The position numbers were made by a program, and so were the translations under genes. DNA of 64,000 nucleotides from JANMDU01 sp043777675 (lineage in GTDB: Bacteria > Pseudomonadota > Gammaproteobacteria > Burkholderiales > Burkholderiaceae_C), in NCBI GenBank assembly GCA_043777675.1, contig JAYWHR010000070.1:25034-89033 (forward strand), read 5' to 3'. Below the pieces are notes generated by a model that made no database searches, had not been told where the DNA came from, and saw only the letters and a list, made by a program, of their open reading frames with translations. Positions within the stretch are counted from its first letter, which is position 1. Each line of letters starts with the position of its first letter. Positions 26,210-34,844 of the stretch are shown here, piece after piece.

Positions 26210-26470
26210 TCAAGCAGCCTGTAAAAGTGTTATCAACCCACCTTTGCCATCGAGCGCGATCAAATCATCGCAGCCACCTACATGGGTCTCGCCAATGAAA
26301 ATCTGCGGCACAGTGCGCCGCCCAGTTGTTTGCATCATGTGATCGCGCGCGGTCGCGTCGATGTCGATGCGAATTTCTTCAATCTTCTCAACGCCTTTAG
26401 CCTTGAGCACTTGCTTGGCTCGAATGCAAAAAGGGCAGACAGCGGTGGTGTACATCTTGACGGTTTGCAT
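26210..26470 (-). CDS. grxC: Glutaredoxin 3 (GrxC type)
   Basis: This 86-residue thioredoxin-fold protein has the dithiol active site TAVCPFCIRAK (CPFC rather than the more usual CPYC). It also has the cis-proline segment RRTVPQIFIG and the glutathione-binding GGCDDLIAL. It reduces disulfides and mixed glutathione disulfides. It lies between a rhodanese-domain gene and secB on the same strand. Confidence 0.93.
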   Translation of the reverse strand: MQTVKMYTTAVCPFCIRAKQVLKAKGVEKIEEIRIDIDATARDHMMQTTGRRTVPQIFIGETHVGGCDDLIALDGKGGLITLLQAA

Positions 26471-26504
26471 AGCAATCTTCTTTCAATTCTTCAGGTCTGG
26501 GCAA

Positions 26505-26927
26505 TCACGCTTTTTCAAGTGGCAAGCCGGCTTCGCGCCAAGCCTTCAAGCCGCCTGCAATCGCTTGTACATTGCTGTAACCCAGTTTTTTAGAAGCAGC
26601 CACCAAGCGCGCAGCTCGCGTGCCCGTAGCGCAAACCAAAATAATCGGCAGTGCTTTGTTTTTTACGGCACTTTCCAATTTCGAAAGCATATCTTCGGCG
26701 GGTAGATTTTTTGATCCCACTATATGGCCGGCGGCAAATTCAGTGGCATCGCTCACATCCACCACCACGGCTTTTTCACGGTTCATCAGTTGTACCGCGC
26801 CATTGGCATTCAAGCTGCCTGCCCCGCCTAACGAACCGCCCTTAATAGCAGGCCAAAGTAGCATCGCGCCCGAGCCAAACGCCACCGCAAAAAGCATCCA
26901 GTTTTCAATCAAAAACTTCATTTTCAA
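26505..26927 (-). CDS. Membrane-anchored rhodanese-domain protein (YibN-like)
   Basis: The 140-residue protein has a single N-terminal transmembrane segment (ENWMLFAVAFGSGAMLLWPA). A rhodanese domain follows, with the AVVVDVSDATEFAAGHI motif and an active-site loop CATGTRAA. The cysteine is the expected sulfur-carrying residue. YibN-like proteins are commonly encoded next to grxC and secB, as here. The exact substrate is unknown. The divergent gpmA gene begins about 100 bp away. Confidence 0.88.
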   Translation of the reverse strand: MKMKFLIENWMLFAVAFGSGAMLLWPAIKGGSLGGAGSLNANGAVQLMNREKAVVVDVSDATEFAAGHIVGSKNLPAEDMLSKLESAVKNKALPIILVCATGTRAARLVAASKKLGYSNVQAIAGGLKAWREAGLPLEKA

Positions 26928-27025
26928 AACCCAATTCGTAACAAACTCAAAACACGTATTTTAGAATGATGAGTAAAGCAGCGCCCGGCGCCCCATATTT
27001 CAACTCATTTGCCACAGGGACACCT

Positions 27026-27769
27026 ATGTATAAACTTGTACTCATTCGCCACGGAGAATCGACTTGGAACCTCGAAAACCGCTTCACGGGCTGGACGGAC
27101 GTTGATCTGACTGACACCGGTATCGCCCAAGCGAAACAAGCCGGCAAACTCTTGAAAGAAGCCGGCTACGAATTCGATGTGGCTTATACCAGCGTGCTCA
27201 AGCGCGCCATCCGCACACTTTGGCTTGCCTTAGACGAAATGGATCGCACTTGGCTGCCCGTCATGAAACATTGGCGCTTAAACGAGCGGCACTATGGCGC
27301 ACTGCAAGGCCTCAACAAAGCGGAAACTGCCAAGAAATTCGGCGACGATCAGGTACTGATCTGGCGCAGAAGCTACGACACACCGCCGCCGGCGCTAGAA
27401 GCAGCTGATCCGCGAAGCGAGCGCTCAGACATCCGCTATGCCAAGTTAAAGGCCCAGGAGATTCCCCTGACTGAATGCTTGAAAGACACCGTGGAGCGCG
27501 TGCTCCCCTTTTGGAAAGAATCTTGTGAGCCTGCTATCAAGGCCGGTAAGCGCATCGTTATTGCCGCGCATGGCAATTCCATTCGCGCTTTGATCAAATA
27601 TTTAGATGGCATTTCCGATGAGTCCATCGTCAATCTCAACATCCCCAACGGCATTCCGCTGGTTTATGAGCTGGATTCAAACTTAAAACCCATCAAAAAC
27701 TATTATTTGGGCGATGCGCGAGCAGCCGCCAAGGCTGCCGCTTCTGTTGCAGCACAAGGAAAAGCCTGA
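27026..27769 (+). CDS. gpmA: 2,3-bisphosphoglycerate-dependent phosphoglycerate mutase
   Basis: The start at 27026 gives 247 residues, the standard length; the ORF extends 20 codons further upstream but the family begins MYKLVLIRHGES. The phospho-accepting histidine lies in LIRHGESTWN. Further motifs are NRFTGWTDVDLT, TSVLKRAIRT, the proton-donor region LNERHYGALQGLNKAE and the second histidine in IAAHGNSIRAL. The enzyme interconverts 3- and 2-phosphoglycerate in glycolysis. The next 124 bp before the protease gene hold no clear feature beyond a weak stem. Confidence 0.95.
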   Translation: MYKLVLIRHGESTWNLENRFTGWTDVDLTDTGIAQAKQAGKLLKEAGYEFDVAYTSVLKRAIRTLWLALDEMDRTWLPVMKHWRLNERHYGALQGLNKAETAKKFGDDQVLIWRRSYDTPPPALEAADPRSERSDIRYAKLKAQEIPLTECLKDTVERVLPFWKESCEPAIKAGKRIVIAAHGNSIRALIKYLDGISDESIVNLNIPNGIPLVYELDSNLKPIKNYYLGDARAAAKAAASVAAQGKA

Positions 27770-27893
27770 CCGACTGCTCCTCGACTCAACAATTACTGGA
27801 ACTCAAAGTACACCGTGCCGCTCCAAGGTGTATATTTAACTTAATAAACGGGTCTATCTCGACCCAAAAGTCAGGCTAGCAGGTATCACGGCT

Positions 27894-29360
27894 ATGAACG
27901 CAAAACTCAAGATCGCAGGCTGGATTTCCATGGGTGTGGTGGCGGGTGCGCTCACCACAATTTCCGTGCAATCCGTGGCGCAGCGCGCACTCGCTCCTTT
28001 GCCGCTGGAAGAGCTTCAGCAGCTCGCCGCCGTATTTGGCATGATCAAAACGGATTACGTCGAGCCAGTCGACGAGAAAAAGCTCATCACTGAAGCCATC
28101 AATGGCATGGTGACCAGCCTCGATCCACACAGCCAGTATTTCGACAAAAAATCTTTCAGAGAATTCCGCGAAGGTACCTCGGGGCGCTTTGTAGGCGTGG
28201 GCATAGAAATTTCTCAAGAAGAAGGCTTTGTCAAAGTCGTCTCGCCAATCGAGGGCTCGCCCGCTTTCCGCGCTGGCCTCAAGCCCAATGATCTGATCAC
28301 CAAGATTGACGACACAGCCGTAAAGGGCTTGCCACTCAATGAAGCCGTCAAGCGCATGCGCGGCGAGCCGAATACCAAGGTGATTCTCACGATTCTTCGT
28401 CGTGAAGAAAACAATCGCACCTTCAGCGTGACAATCACGCGCGAAGAAATTCGCACACAGTCCGTGCGCAGCAAAAACATGGAGCCTGGCTACGCTTGGC
28501 TGCGTGTTTCCCAGTTCCAAGACCGCACGACGGAAGATTTTGCCCGCAAGCTCGAGGAGATTTACAAAGCAGATAACAACCTCAAAGGTCTCGTGCTCGA
28601 TCTGCGCAACGACCCAGGAGGCTTGCTCGATTCAGCAGTGGCCATCTCTGCGGCTTTTTTGCCAGACAATGTGACTGTCGTCTCGACGAATGGCCAGTTG
28701 GCCGATAGTAAATTCATCTACAAAGCCTCGCCTGAGTTTTATCGCCGTGGCAGTAACGATCCAATCAAGCGAATGAACGATGCCACCAAAGGGATCTACA
28801 AAACTTTGCCTGTGGTTGTGCTTGTGAATGAAGGCTCCGCATCAGCCAGCGAAATCGTGGCCGGTGCGTTGCAAGATCATGGCCGCGCCAAAATCATGGG
28901 CAGCCAGACCTTCGGCAAAGGCAGCGTGCAGGTGATTCGCCCGCTCGGACCCGATACGGGCCTCAAGCTCACGACCAGCCGCTACTACACACCCAAGGGC
29001 AACTCCATTCAAGCCAAAGGCATCATCCCCGATATCATGCTGGATGAAACGCCTGAAGGTAATATGTTTGCCGCGCTGCGCACCCGCGAAGCGGATTTGA
29101 CAAAGCACTTAGAACAGTCGACCGATCCTGCTTATCTGGCCAAGCAAAAAGAACTGGAGAAAGAGCGCGAGGCGGCTCGAGAAGAAGCTCGCAAGCGCTT
29201 GGAAGATTTCAACAAAAAACCTGAGTCCGAGCGTCGCTTGCCCGAGTTTGGCACCGACAAAGATTTTCAGCTCATCCAAGCCATCAACCAACTCAAAGGC
29301 CGTGAAGTGCTGGTGAGCAAAACACTCGCCGTGCGCAAAGATGCACCGAAAGAGCAGTGA
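27894..29360 (+). CDS. S41 family carboxy-terminal processing protease (CtpA/Prc-like)
   Basis: The 488-residue product has an N-terminal signal/anchor (residues 4-25). A helical segment typical of CtpA follows (IKTDYVEPVDEKKLI), then a PDZ domain (GRFVGVGIEISQ to about 195) and the S41 catalytic domain. The nucleophilic serine is in NEGSASASEIVAGAL and the lysine base in FGKGSVQ. The tail is a highly charged coiled-coil-like segment (KELEKEREAAREEARKRLED). Such proteases trim C-termini of periplasmic or membrane proteins. A terminator follows, so it is not obviously co-transcribed with moeB. Confidence 0.92.
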   Translation: MNAKLKIAGWISMGVVAGALTTISVQSVAQRALAPLPLEELQQLAAVFGMIKTDYVEPVDEKKLITEAINGMVTSLDPHSQYFDKKSFREFREGTSGRFVGVGIEISQEEGFVKVVSPIEGSPAFRAGLKPNDLITKIDDTAVKGLPLNEAVKRMRGEPNTKVILTILRREENNRTFSVTITREEIRTQSVRSKNMEPGYAWLRVSQFQDRTTEDFARKLEEIYKADNNLKGLVLDLRNDPGGLLDSAVAISAAFLPDNVTVVSTNGQLADSKFIYKASPEFYRRGSNDPIKRMNDATKGIYKTLPVVVLVNEGSASASEIVAGALQDHGRAKIMGSQTFGKGSVQVIRPLGPDTGLKLTTSRYYTPKGNSIQAKGIIPDIMLDETPEGNMFAALRTREADLTKHLEQSTDPAYLAKQKELEKEREAAREEARKRLEDFNKKPESERRLPEFGTDKDFQLIQAINQLKGREVLVSKTLAVRKDAPKEQ

Positions 29361-29380
29361 GCTTTGAATTGTGATTCTCC

Positions 29381-29406
29381 AAAAGCCCGGCACGCCGGGC
29401 TTTTTC
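29381..29406 (+). terminator. Rho-independent terminator after the S41 protease
   Basis: The stem AGCCCGG / CCGGGCT with loop CACG is followed by TTTTT. It lies 20 bp after the protease stop codon. Confidence 0.9.
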
Positions 29407-29458
29407 TTTGCTCTTATGCTAAGCAGCTGCCATTCTCAGATTTGCGTATCATCGAACT

Positions 29459-30208
29459 ATGACCGACGACCAACTGCTTCGCTACTCGCGCCATATCTTG
29501 CTCAATGAAATTGGCGTAGAAGGTCAGGAGAAAATTCTCGCTGGCCATGCGCTCATTATCGGCGCTGGCGGCTTGGGCTCGCCTGTGGCTTTGTATCTTG
29601 GCTCAGCTGGCGTGGGGCAGATCACCATCATCGATGATGATGTGGTGGACATGACGAATCTACAGCGGCAAATTGCCCACAATATGGCTAAAGCCGGCAT
29701 GAATAAAGCGCTGAGTGCTAGTGAATCGATAGCATCTATCAATCCAGAAGTAAAGGTTCATTGCATCACGCAGCGAGCAGATTCTTCGCTTCTCGATACA
29801 TTGGTCGTACAAGCCGATATCGTGCTGGACTGCTGCGACAACTTCACTACACGCCATGCCGTCAACGCGGCCTGCGTGAAGCACAAGAAGCCTTTGGTCA
29901 GCGGCGCAGCCATCCGCTTCGACGGCCAAATCAGCGTCTTCGATCCACGCTCCGAGAGCTCCCCCTGCTACGCCTGCGTCTTCCCACCCCAATCCACCTT
30001 CGAAGAAACCCGCTGCGCCACCATGGGCGTATTTGCCCCACTCGTGGGCATCATTGGCAGCATGCAAGCGGCAGAAGCTTTGAAGCTCATTACGGGCGTA
30101 GGCTCATCGCTTGCTGGGCGTTTGCTCATGCTCGATGGGCGAGGGATGGAGTGGAACGAGGTACGAGTGCCGCGTCAGACCACTTGCCCTGTTTGCTCTC
30201 ATGGATGA
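29459..30208 (+). CDS. moeB: MoeB/ThiF-family adenylyltransferase (molybdopterin-synthase type)
   Basis: The 249-residue E1-like enzyme starts RYSRHILLNEIGVEGQEKI and has the nucleotide-binding GAGGLGSPVALYL. It also has DDDVVDMTNLQRQI and DCCDNFTTRHAVN, and two CxxC zinc pairs (CYAC and CPVC). It adenylates the C-terminal glycine of a ubiquitin-like sulfur carrier (MoaD or ThiS). No moa/thi genes lie nearby, so the partner is uncertain. Residues 79-92 (AGMNKALSASESIA) coincide with sequence resembling the dispersed element, although the family's own motif lies at this position. Confidence 0.88.
   Translation: MTDDQLLRYSRHILLNEIGVEGQEKILAGHALIIGAGGLGSPVALYLGSAGVGQITIIDDDVVDMTNLQRQIAHNMAKAGMNKALSASESIASINPEVKVHCITQRADSSLLDTLVVQADIVLDCCDNFTTRHAVNAACVKHKKPLVSGAAIRFDGQISVFDPRSESSPCYACVFPPQSTFEETRCATMGVFAPLVGIIGSMQAAEALKLITGVGSSLAGRLLMLDGRGMEWNEVRVPRQTTCPVCSHG
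29692..29734 (+). repeat. Possible dispersed element, copy 5 (inside moeB)
   Basis: AGCCGGCATGAATAAAGCGC is followed by TGAG and TGCTAGTGAATCGATAGCA, which fits the element in order and spacing and is read in the same frame as the copy in the LytTR gene. The protein has no extra length here compared with MoeB relatives, so convergence with the family motif (AG.NKA.SA) is a real alternative. Confidence 0.4.
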
Positions 30209-30254
30209 TCAGCACTCATTGGGTCTGAGATAGCCAGTAGCTGGTAGGCTGCGA

Positions 30255-30320
30255 GTGAGAGGCATTTCGCCCGACTGATTTGTGGTACTCCACCATGAAG
30301 GCGGGCGAAATGCCTCTCAC
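30255..30320. repeat. Perfect 19-bp inverted repeat downstream of moeB
   Basis: GTGAGAGGCATTTCGCCCG (30255-30273) and its exact reverse complement (30302-30320) flank a 28-base centre. The flanks extend the pairing imperfectly (GGCTGCGA / TTGTAGCC). There is no T-run on either side, so it is not a standard terminator. It may be a REP/MITE-like sequence or a mobile-element remnant; a copy of the dispersed element follows about 37 bp later. Confidence 0.75.
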
Positions 30321-30356
30321 TTGTAGCCGCTCCTGCCAAACGCAAATCTTTTGAGA

Positions 30357-30399
30357 GCTACTAATTCGATAGCAATCCACGCAGCAGATATAATGGCTA
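30357..30399 (-). repeat. Dispersed element, copy 6 (between moeB and the Bug-type gene)
   Basis: Reverse-oriented, with GCTACTAATTCGATAGCA, CCACGCAG and ATAATGGCTA in the expected order; the CCGGC core is diverged (ATGGC). It lies in the convergent region between the two genes. Confidence 0.65.
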
Positions 30400-30425
30400 A
30401 ATGGCTAAAAGCTGGTGGAAAGGTG

Positions 30426-31409
30426 TCAATCTGCCGTGATCTTGGCTGACTTGATCACCTTACCCCATTTGTCATACTCAGCTTGCGCATAAGCCATCAT
30501 CTCGCGCGGGCCGATGAAGTTGGCCTCTGCGCCGAGGCTGCTGGCGCGCTCGCGGAAAGCGGGCACAGCCATGATTTTTTGCACTTCTGCAGCAATGCGA
30601 TCAACCGCTGCTTTCGGCGCTTGCGCATGGGTGTAGAGCGCAAACCAAGCATCGACCTCGTAGCCTTTCAAGCCAGCCTCTGCGCCCGTGGGAACATTGG
30701 GCAAACTCGTCAAGCGGCGCGGGCCGGCCACCACCAGTGGCGTGAATCGGCCACTTTGGATATGGGGCATGAGAGAAGGCGCGGTGGTGACCGTGATGTC
30801 GATTTGGCTGGCCAGCAAATCCGTGATCGTGGGGCCTGATCCGCGATAAGGGATGTGCGTGATAAATGTACCGCTGATTTGCTTGAACAGCTCGGTGGCA
30901 ATGTGTTGCACACTGCCATTGCCGGAGCTGCCGTAATTGAGCTTGCCAGGATTTTTCTTGGCATAAGCGATCAACTCTTGCACAGTCTTGATGCCGAGAT
31001 TGGAGCGAACCACCATCACCTGCGGCGCGGAATAAACATTGGCAATCGCCTGCAAATCTTTGAGCGGATCGTAGGGGAGTTTGACGAGATGCGGGCTCAT
31101 GCAATGGAAGCCCGAGTAGGCCATGAGCAAGGTGTGGCCGTCGGGCTTGGCATTGATCACCACTTGCGCGCCCACTGCGCCATTGCCGCCTCCTTTGTTG
31201 TCCACTGCTACGGCTTGGCCGAGAGCTTTGGAAAGCGGATCAGAAATCGCCCGCGAGGAAATATCTGCTGTGCCGCCTGGCGGCGCAGGCACGACGATGG
31301 TGAGCTGGCGCTCGGGGAAGCTTTGGGCGCGTGCCCAAGGCGCAGCAACGAGTGTGGCGCTGGCGAGGCTGTTGATGAGCAAATTGCGACGATTGAAATG
31401 TGGATGCAT
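30426..31409 (-). CDS. Bug (TctC) family extracytoplasmic solute receptor
   Basis: The 327-residue protein has a signal peptide with a twin-arginine start (FNRRNLLINSLASATLVAAPWARAQ). Its TctC/Bug fold shows FPERQLTIVVPAPPGGTADISSR, the ligand-loop pattern KGGGNGAVGAQVV, LNYGSSGNGSVQHIATELF and IPYRGSGPTITDLLASQID. Such proteins bind carboxylates or amides in the periplasm. Burkholderiales carry very many, usually without dedicated membrane subunits, as here. A LysR gene is divergent (165 bp gap) and is a likely regulator. The ligand cannot be predicted. Confidence 0.92.
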   Translation of the reverse strand: MHPHFNRRNLLINSLASATLVAAPWARAQSFPERQLTIVVPAPPGGTADISSRAISDPLSKALGQAVAVDNKGGGNGAVGAQVVINAKPDGHTLLMAYSGFHCMSPHLVKLPYDPLKDLQAIANVYSAPQVMVVRSNLGIKTVQELIAYAKKNPGKLNYGSSGNGSVQHIATELFKQISGTFITHIPYRGSGPTITDLLASQIDITVTTAPSLMPHIQSGRFTPLVVAGPRRLTSLPNVPTGAEAGLKGYEVDAWFALYTHAQAPKAAVDRIAAEVQKIMAVPAFRERASSLGAEANFIGPREMMAYAQAEYDKWGKVIKSAKITAD

Positions 31410-31574
31410 GAAGTTGTCCCGTTGAGCAGAAAAATGTCTTGTATGGATTGAAGCAAAAACTCAGCTTCAAAGCACTCCATGAAAACGCCATGCACCCATC
31501 TCGATTCACGATGCCTTTAGTCGTATTCCGTGTGAAAATCAGCGTGCGACATCGCCAATCACGACACGATCTCC

Positions 31575-32489
31575 ATGAAACCCTCCGAGCGTAGCTTTGC
31601 GCGCCGCCTTGACTTGACCACACTGCAGCTCTTTGCCGCAGTGTGCGAGCACGGCAGCATTGGCAAGGCAGCGGACAAGGAGTTTATTGCGGCATCGGCA
31701 GTAAGCAAGCGCTTATCAGATTTAGAAGCCGCAGCGGGCACGGCCCTGCTCTATCGCCATGCGCGCGGCGTGAGCCCAACGCCTGCGGGCGAGGCGTTTT
31801 TGCATCATGCGCGATCCGTGCTAAACAGCTTGGATCGCATGCACGGTGATTTGGGCGAATATGCAGCAGGCGTTAAAGGCCATGTGCGCATTCATGCGAA
31901 TATTTCTGCGATTGTGGAATTTCTTCCTGAAGATATTGGTGCGTTTGCCAAGCTGCATCCACAGATCAAAATTGATTTGCAGGAGCACTTAAGCAGCGAT
32001 GTGGTTCGCGCGGTGCATGATGGTGCGGCAGATGTGGGCATTTGCAATGAACAGGCAGATTTGAAGGGCTTGCAACAGCACATTTATCGGCAAGACAAAC
32101 TGGTGCTCGTCGTGCCACGCAAGCATCCGCTGTCTCGCAGGAAGCAGATTGGTTTTGTCGAATCACTCGCTTTTGATCATGTCGGCCTGCACAGCAACAG
32201 TGCCCTGTATCTTGCCCAGCGCCGCGCAGCAGCCGAGGTGGGCAAGCAATTGCAATTGCGCATTCAAGTCACTTCACTGGATGCGATGTGCCGCATGATT
32301 CACAACGGCCTAGGTGTCGGCGTGATGCCTGATCGTGCCTTCGAACTCGTGGGCTCAGTGGGCGATTTAGTGGCTGTACCATTGTTAGACGCTTGGTCAG
32401 CGCGAGATCTACTGATCGTCGCCCGTGATTTTGAAACACTACCTGCGCCTGCACGATTGCTGGTTGAACATCTTTTATCCAAAACTTAA
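31575..32489 (+). CDS. LysR-family transcriptional regulator, between the Bug gene and leuC
   Basis: The 304-residue product starts with a LysR helix-turn-helix (LTTLQLFAAVCEHGSIGKAADKEFIAASAVSKRLSDLE, written here as the recognition region of residues 14-50). The effector domain opens with VRIHANISAIVEFLPEDIG. It is divergent from the Bug-type gene and 24 bp upstream of leuC on the same strand, so it could control either. Read-through into leuC is possible. Confidence 0.9.
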   Translation: MKPSERSFARRLDLTTLQLFAAVCEHGSIGKAADKEFIAASAVSKRLSDLEAAAGTALLYRHARGVSPTPAGEAFLHHARSVLNSLDRMHGDLGEYAAGVKGHVRIHANISAIVEFLPEDIGAFAKLHPQIKIDLQEHLSSDVVRAVHDGAADVGICNEQADLKGLQQHIYRQDKLVLVVPRKHPLSRRKQIGFVESLAFDHVGLHSNSALYLAQRRAAAEVGKQLQLRIQVTSLDAMCRMIHNGLGVGVMPDRAFELVGSVGDLVAVPLLDAWSARDLLIVARDFETLPAPARLLVEHLLSKT

Positions 32490-32513
32490 AATACGCACTA
32501 GTCAGGAATTCTT

Positions 32514-33950
32514 ATGCCAAGCACATTCACCGCCCGTACCCTCTACGACAAAATTTGGGACGAACACGTCGTCCACACCGAGGAAGATGGCACGGCTATT
32601 CTTTATATTGACCGCCATTTGGTGCACGAAGTCACCAGCCCACAGGCTTTCGAAGGCTTGCGTCAGGCCAATCGTAAGGTCTGGCGCGTCTCCTCCATCG
32701 TCGCCACTGCCGATCACAACACGCCCACCACTGGCTGGGAGCTGGGCTACGACGGCATTGTGGATCTGGTGAGCAAAGAGCAAATCACCACGCTGGATGC
32801 CAACATCAAAGAATTTGGCGCAGCGGCGTATCACCCCTTCCTCACAGCAGGCCAAGGTATCGTGCATGTGATGGGGCCTGAGCAAGGCGCAACGCTTCCG
32901 GGCATGACGGTGGTTTGCGGCGACTCGCACACCAGCACGCACGGCGCATTCGGCGCGCTCGCGCATGGCATCGGCACGAGCGAGGTGGAGCATGTTCTGG
33001 CCACCAATTGCTTGCAGCAGAAGAAAATGAAAAACATGCTGGTGAAGGTGGATGGCGAGCTACAAAAAGGCGTGACCCCGAAAGACGTTGTTCTGGCCAT
33101 CATTGGCAAAATCGGTACCGCTGGCGGCACAGGCCATTGCATCGAATTTGGCGGCAGCGTGTTTCGCGCGATGAGCATGGAAGGCCGCATGACGGTCTGC
33201 AATATGGCGATTGAAGGCGGTGCACGCGCAGGCCTTGTGGCGGTGGATGAAAAAACGATTGAATATGTGCAAGGCCGCCCGATGTCGCCGACGGGCGTTG
33301 TGTTGCAACAAGCCATCGCCTACTGGCGCACCTTGGTGAGCGATGCAGATGCGAAGTTTGACACTGTGGTTACGCTTGATGCCGCGCAAATTCAACCGCA
33401 AGTGACTTGGGGCACAAGCCCTGAGATGGTGCTTGGCGTAGAAGGCCGCGTACCTGATCCTGACAAAGAAAAAGACGCGACCAAGCGCAAAGATATCGAA
33501 CGCGCCCTCGCCTACATGGGCCTAGAGCCTAACAAAGCTTTGACGGATATCACGATTGACAAAGTGTTCATCGGCTCATGCACCAACAGCCGCATCGAAG
33601 ACATCCGCGAAGCGGCCGCTACCGTCAAGCGCCTCGGCCAGAAAGTAGCGAAAAATGTGCGCCTGGCGCTCGTCGTGCCCGGCTCAGGCCTGGTGAAAGC
33701 GCAAGCAGAGCGCGAAGGTTTGCATGAGATCTTCAAAGCCGCAGGCTTTGAGTGGCGCGAGCCCGGCTGCAGCATGTGCTTGGCCATGAACGCGGATCGC
33801 CTCGAACCGGGCGAGCGATGCGCATCAACGAGCAACCGTAACTTTGAAGGCCGCCAAGGCGCAGGTGGCCGGACGCACCTGGTGTCTCCTTCTATGGCGG
33901 CAGCGGCGGCTGTGCATGGGCATTTTGTCGATATTCGGCGCTTTGCTTAA
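32514..33950 (+). CDS. leuC: 3-isopropylmalate dehydratase large subunit
   Basis: The 478-residue aconitase-family protein has TLYDKIWDEHVV at the start, the VCGDSHTSTHGAFGALAHGIGTSEVEHVLATNCL block and the Fe-S cysteines in FIGSCTNSRIEDIREAA and GCSMCLAMN. With LeuD it isomerises 2-isopropylmalate to 3-isopropylmalate in leucine synthesis. It is followed by a small lipoprotein gene and then leuD. Confidence 0.96.
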   Translation: MPSTFTARTLYDKIWDEHVVHTEEDGTAILYIDRHLVHEVTSPQAFEGLRQANRKVWRVSSIVATADHNTPTTGWELGYDGIVDLVSKEQITTLDANIKEFGAAAYHPFLTAGQGIVHVMGPEQGATLPGMTVVCGDSHTSTHGAFGALAHGIGTSEVEHVLATNCLQQKKMKNMLVKVDGELQKGVTPKDVVLAIIGKIGTAGGTGHCIEFGGSVFRAMSMEGRMTVCNMAIEGGARAGLVAVDEKTIEYVQGRPMSPTGVVLQQAIAYWRTLVSDADAKFDTVVTLDAAQIQPQVTWGTSPEMVLGVEGRVPDPDKEKDATKRKDIERALAYMGLEPNKALTDITIDKVFIGSCTNSRIEDIREAAATVKRLGQKVAKNVRLALVVPGSGLVKAQAEREGLHEIFKAAGFEWREPGCSMCLAMNADRLEPGERCASTSNRNFEGRQGAGGRTHLVSPSMAAAAAVHGHFVDIRRFA

Positions 33951-33986
33951 ATCGTTGTTTTCAACCTTTTTTTAGAAGTCCTCACC

Positions 33987-34118
33987 ATGAAATCCATCCT
34001 CACTCTCCTCAGCTTCAGCGTCTGCATGATTTTGGCGGGCTGCAACACCATCAAGGGCGTCGGTCAAGACATCCAAAAAGCTGGCGAAAAAATTGAAGAC
34101 GTTGGTAAAAAGAAATAA
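33987..34118 (+). CDS. Small entericidin A/B-type lipoprotein
   Basis: A 43-codon gene with a lipoprotein signal: MKSILTLLSFSVCMILAGC, where lipobox LAGC places the lipidated cysteine at residue 19. The mature peptide NTIKGVGQDIQKAGEKIEDV is a short amphipathic helix typical of entericidins. It lies between leuC and leuD (36 bp after leuC, 2 bp before leuD), an arrangement repeatedly seen in Burkholderiales. It is probably co-transcribed with the leu genes. Entericidin A/B pairs act as an antidote and toxin at the membrane in enteric bacteria; whether this one does is unknown. Confidence 0.85.
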   Translation: MKSILTLLSFSVCMILAGCNTIKGVGQDIQKAGEKIEDVGKKK

Positions 34119-34120
34119 GC

Positions 34121-34765
34121 ATGAAAAAATTCAACATCCACAAAGGTCTCGTCGCCCCGATCGACCGCGAAAACGTCGATACCGACGCGATCATTTCCAA
34201 ACAATTTTTGAAGCGCATCAGTAAGAGTGGCTTCGGCGACAACTTGTTTGATGCAGAGCGTTTTCTCGATGTCGGCGAGCCGTATTCCAAGTTGGCAGAT
34301 CGTAAGGTCAACCCGAGTTTTGTATTGAATCAATCCAGATATCAAGACGCAAGCATCATGCTCTGCCGCAAAAATTTCGGCTGCGGCTCAAGCCGCGAAC
34401 ATGCACCTTGGGCGATTGAGCAATACGGCTTTCGCGCTTTGATCGCGCCTAGCTTCGCCGATATCTTCTTCAACAACTGCTTCAAAAATGGCCTGCTGCC
34501 CATCGTGCTGCCAGACACCACCGTCGCAAAACTGTTCGATGAAGTCAACGCCTTCCCTGGGTACCAGCTCACGATTGATTTAGACAAGCAAGTCGTATTA
34601 AAAGGAGATGGCGAAGCGATAGAGTTTGAAGTCAACGCGTTCCGCAAATATTGCCTGATCAACGGCTTCGACGATATTGGCCTGACGCTGCGCCAAAGTG
34701 AAAAAATTAAAGCATTTGAAGTACAGCGTTTGGCGACTAAGCCTTGGTTGGCCGCCGTCTTGTAA
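34121..34765 (+). CDS. leuD: 3-isopropylmalate dehydratase small subunit
   Basis: The 214-residue product is a LeuD swivelling domain: APIDRENVDTDAIISKQFLK near the start, then NFGCGSSREHAPWAIEQYGFRALIAPSFADIF with the substrate-binding residues, and GLLPIVLP. It pairs with LeuC. The start ATG lies 2 bp after the lipoprotein stop codon. Length is normal for the bacterial type. Confidence 0.96.
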   Translation: MKKFNIHKGLVAPIDRENVDTDAIISKQFLKRISKSGFGDNLFDAERFLDVGEPYSKLADRKVNPSFVLNQSRYQDASIMLCRKNFGCGSSREHAPWAIEQYGFRALIAPSFADIFFNNCFKNGLLPIVLPDTTVAKLFDEVNAFPGYQLTIDLDKQVVLKGDGEAIEFEVNAFRKYCLINGFDDIGLTLRQSEKIKAFEVQRLATKPWLAAVL

Positions 34766-34790
34766 TCATTTTTAATGCAATATCAGCATC

Positions 34791-34834
34791 TAGCCGGCAC
34801 AGAATATGCGCGAGCTGCTATCAATTTAATAGTA
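34791..34834 (+). repeat. Dispersed element, copy 7 (leuD-leuB intergenic)
   Basis: Complete copy: TAGCCGGCACAGAATATGCG, CGAGC, then TGCTATCAATTTAATAGTA. It fills most of the 79-bp gap and ends 10 bp before the leuB start, leaving no obvious Shine-Dalgarno. Confidence 0.9.
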
Positions 34835-34844
34835 AATCAACATC

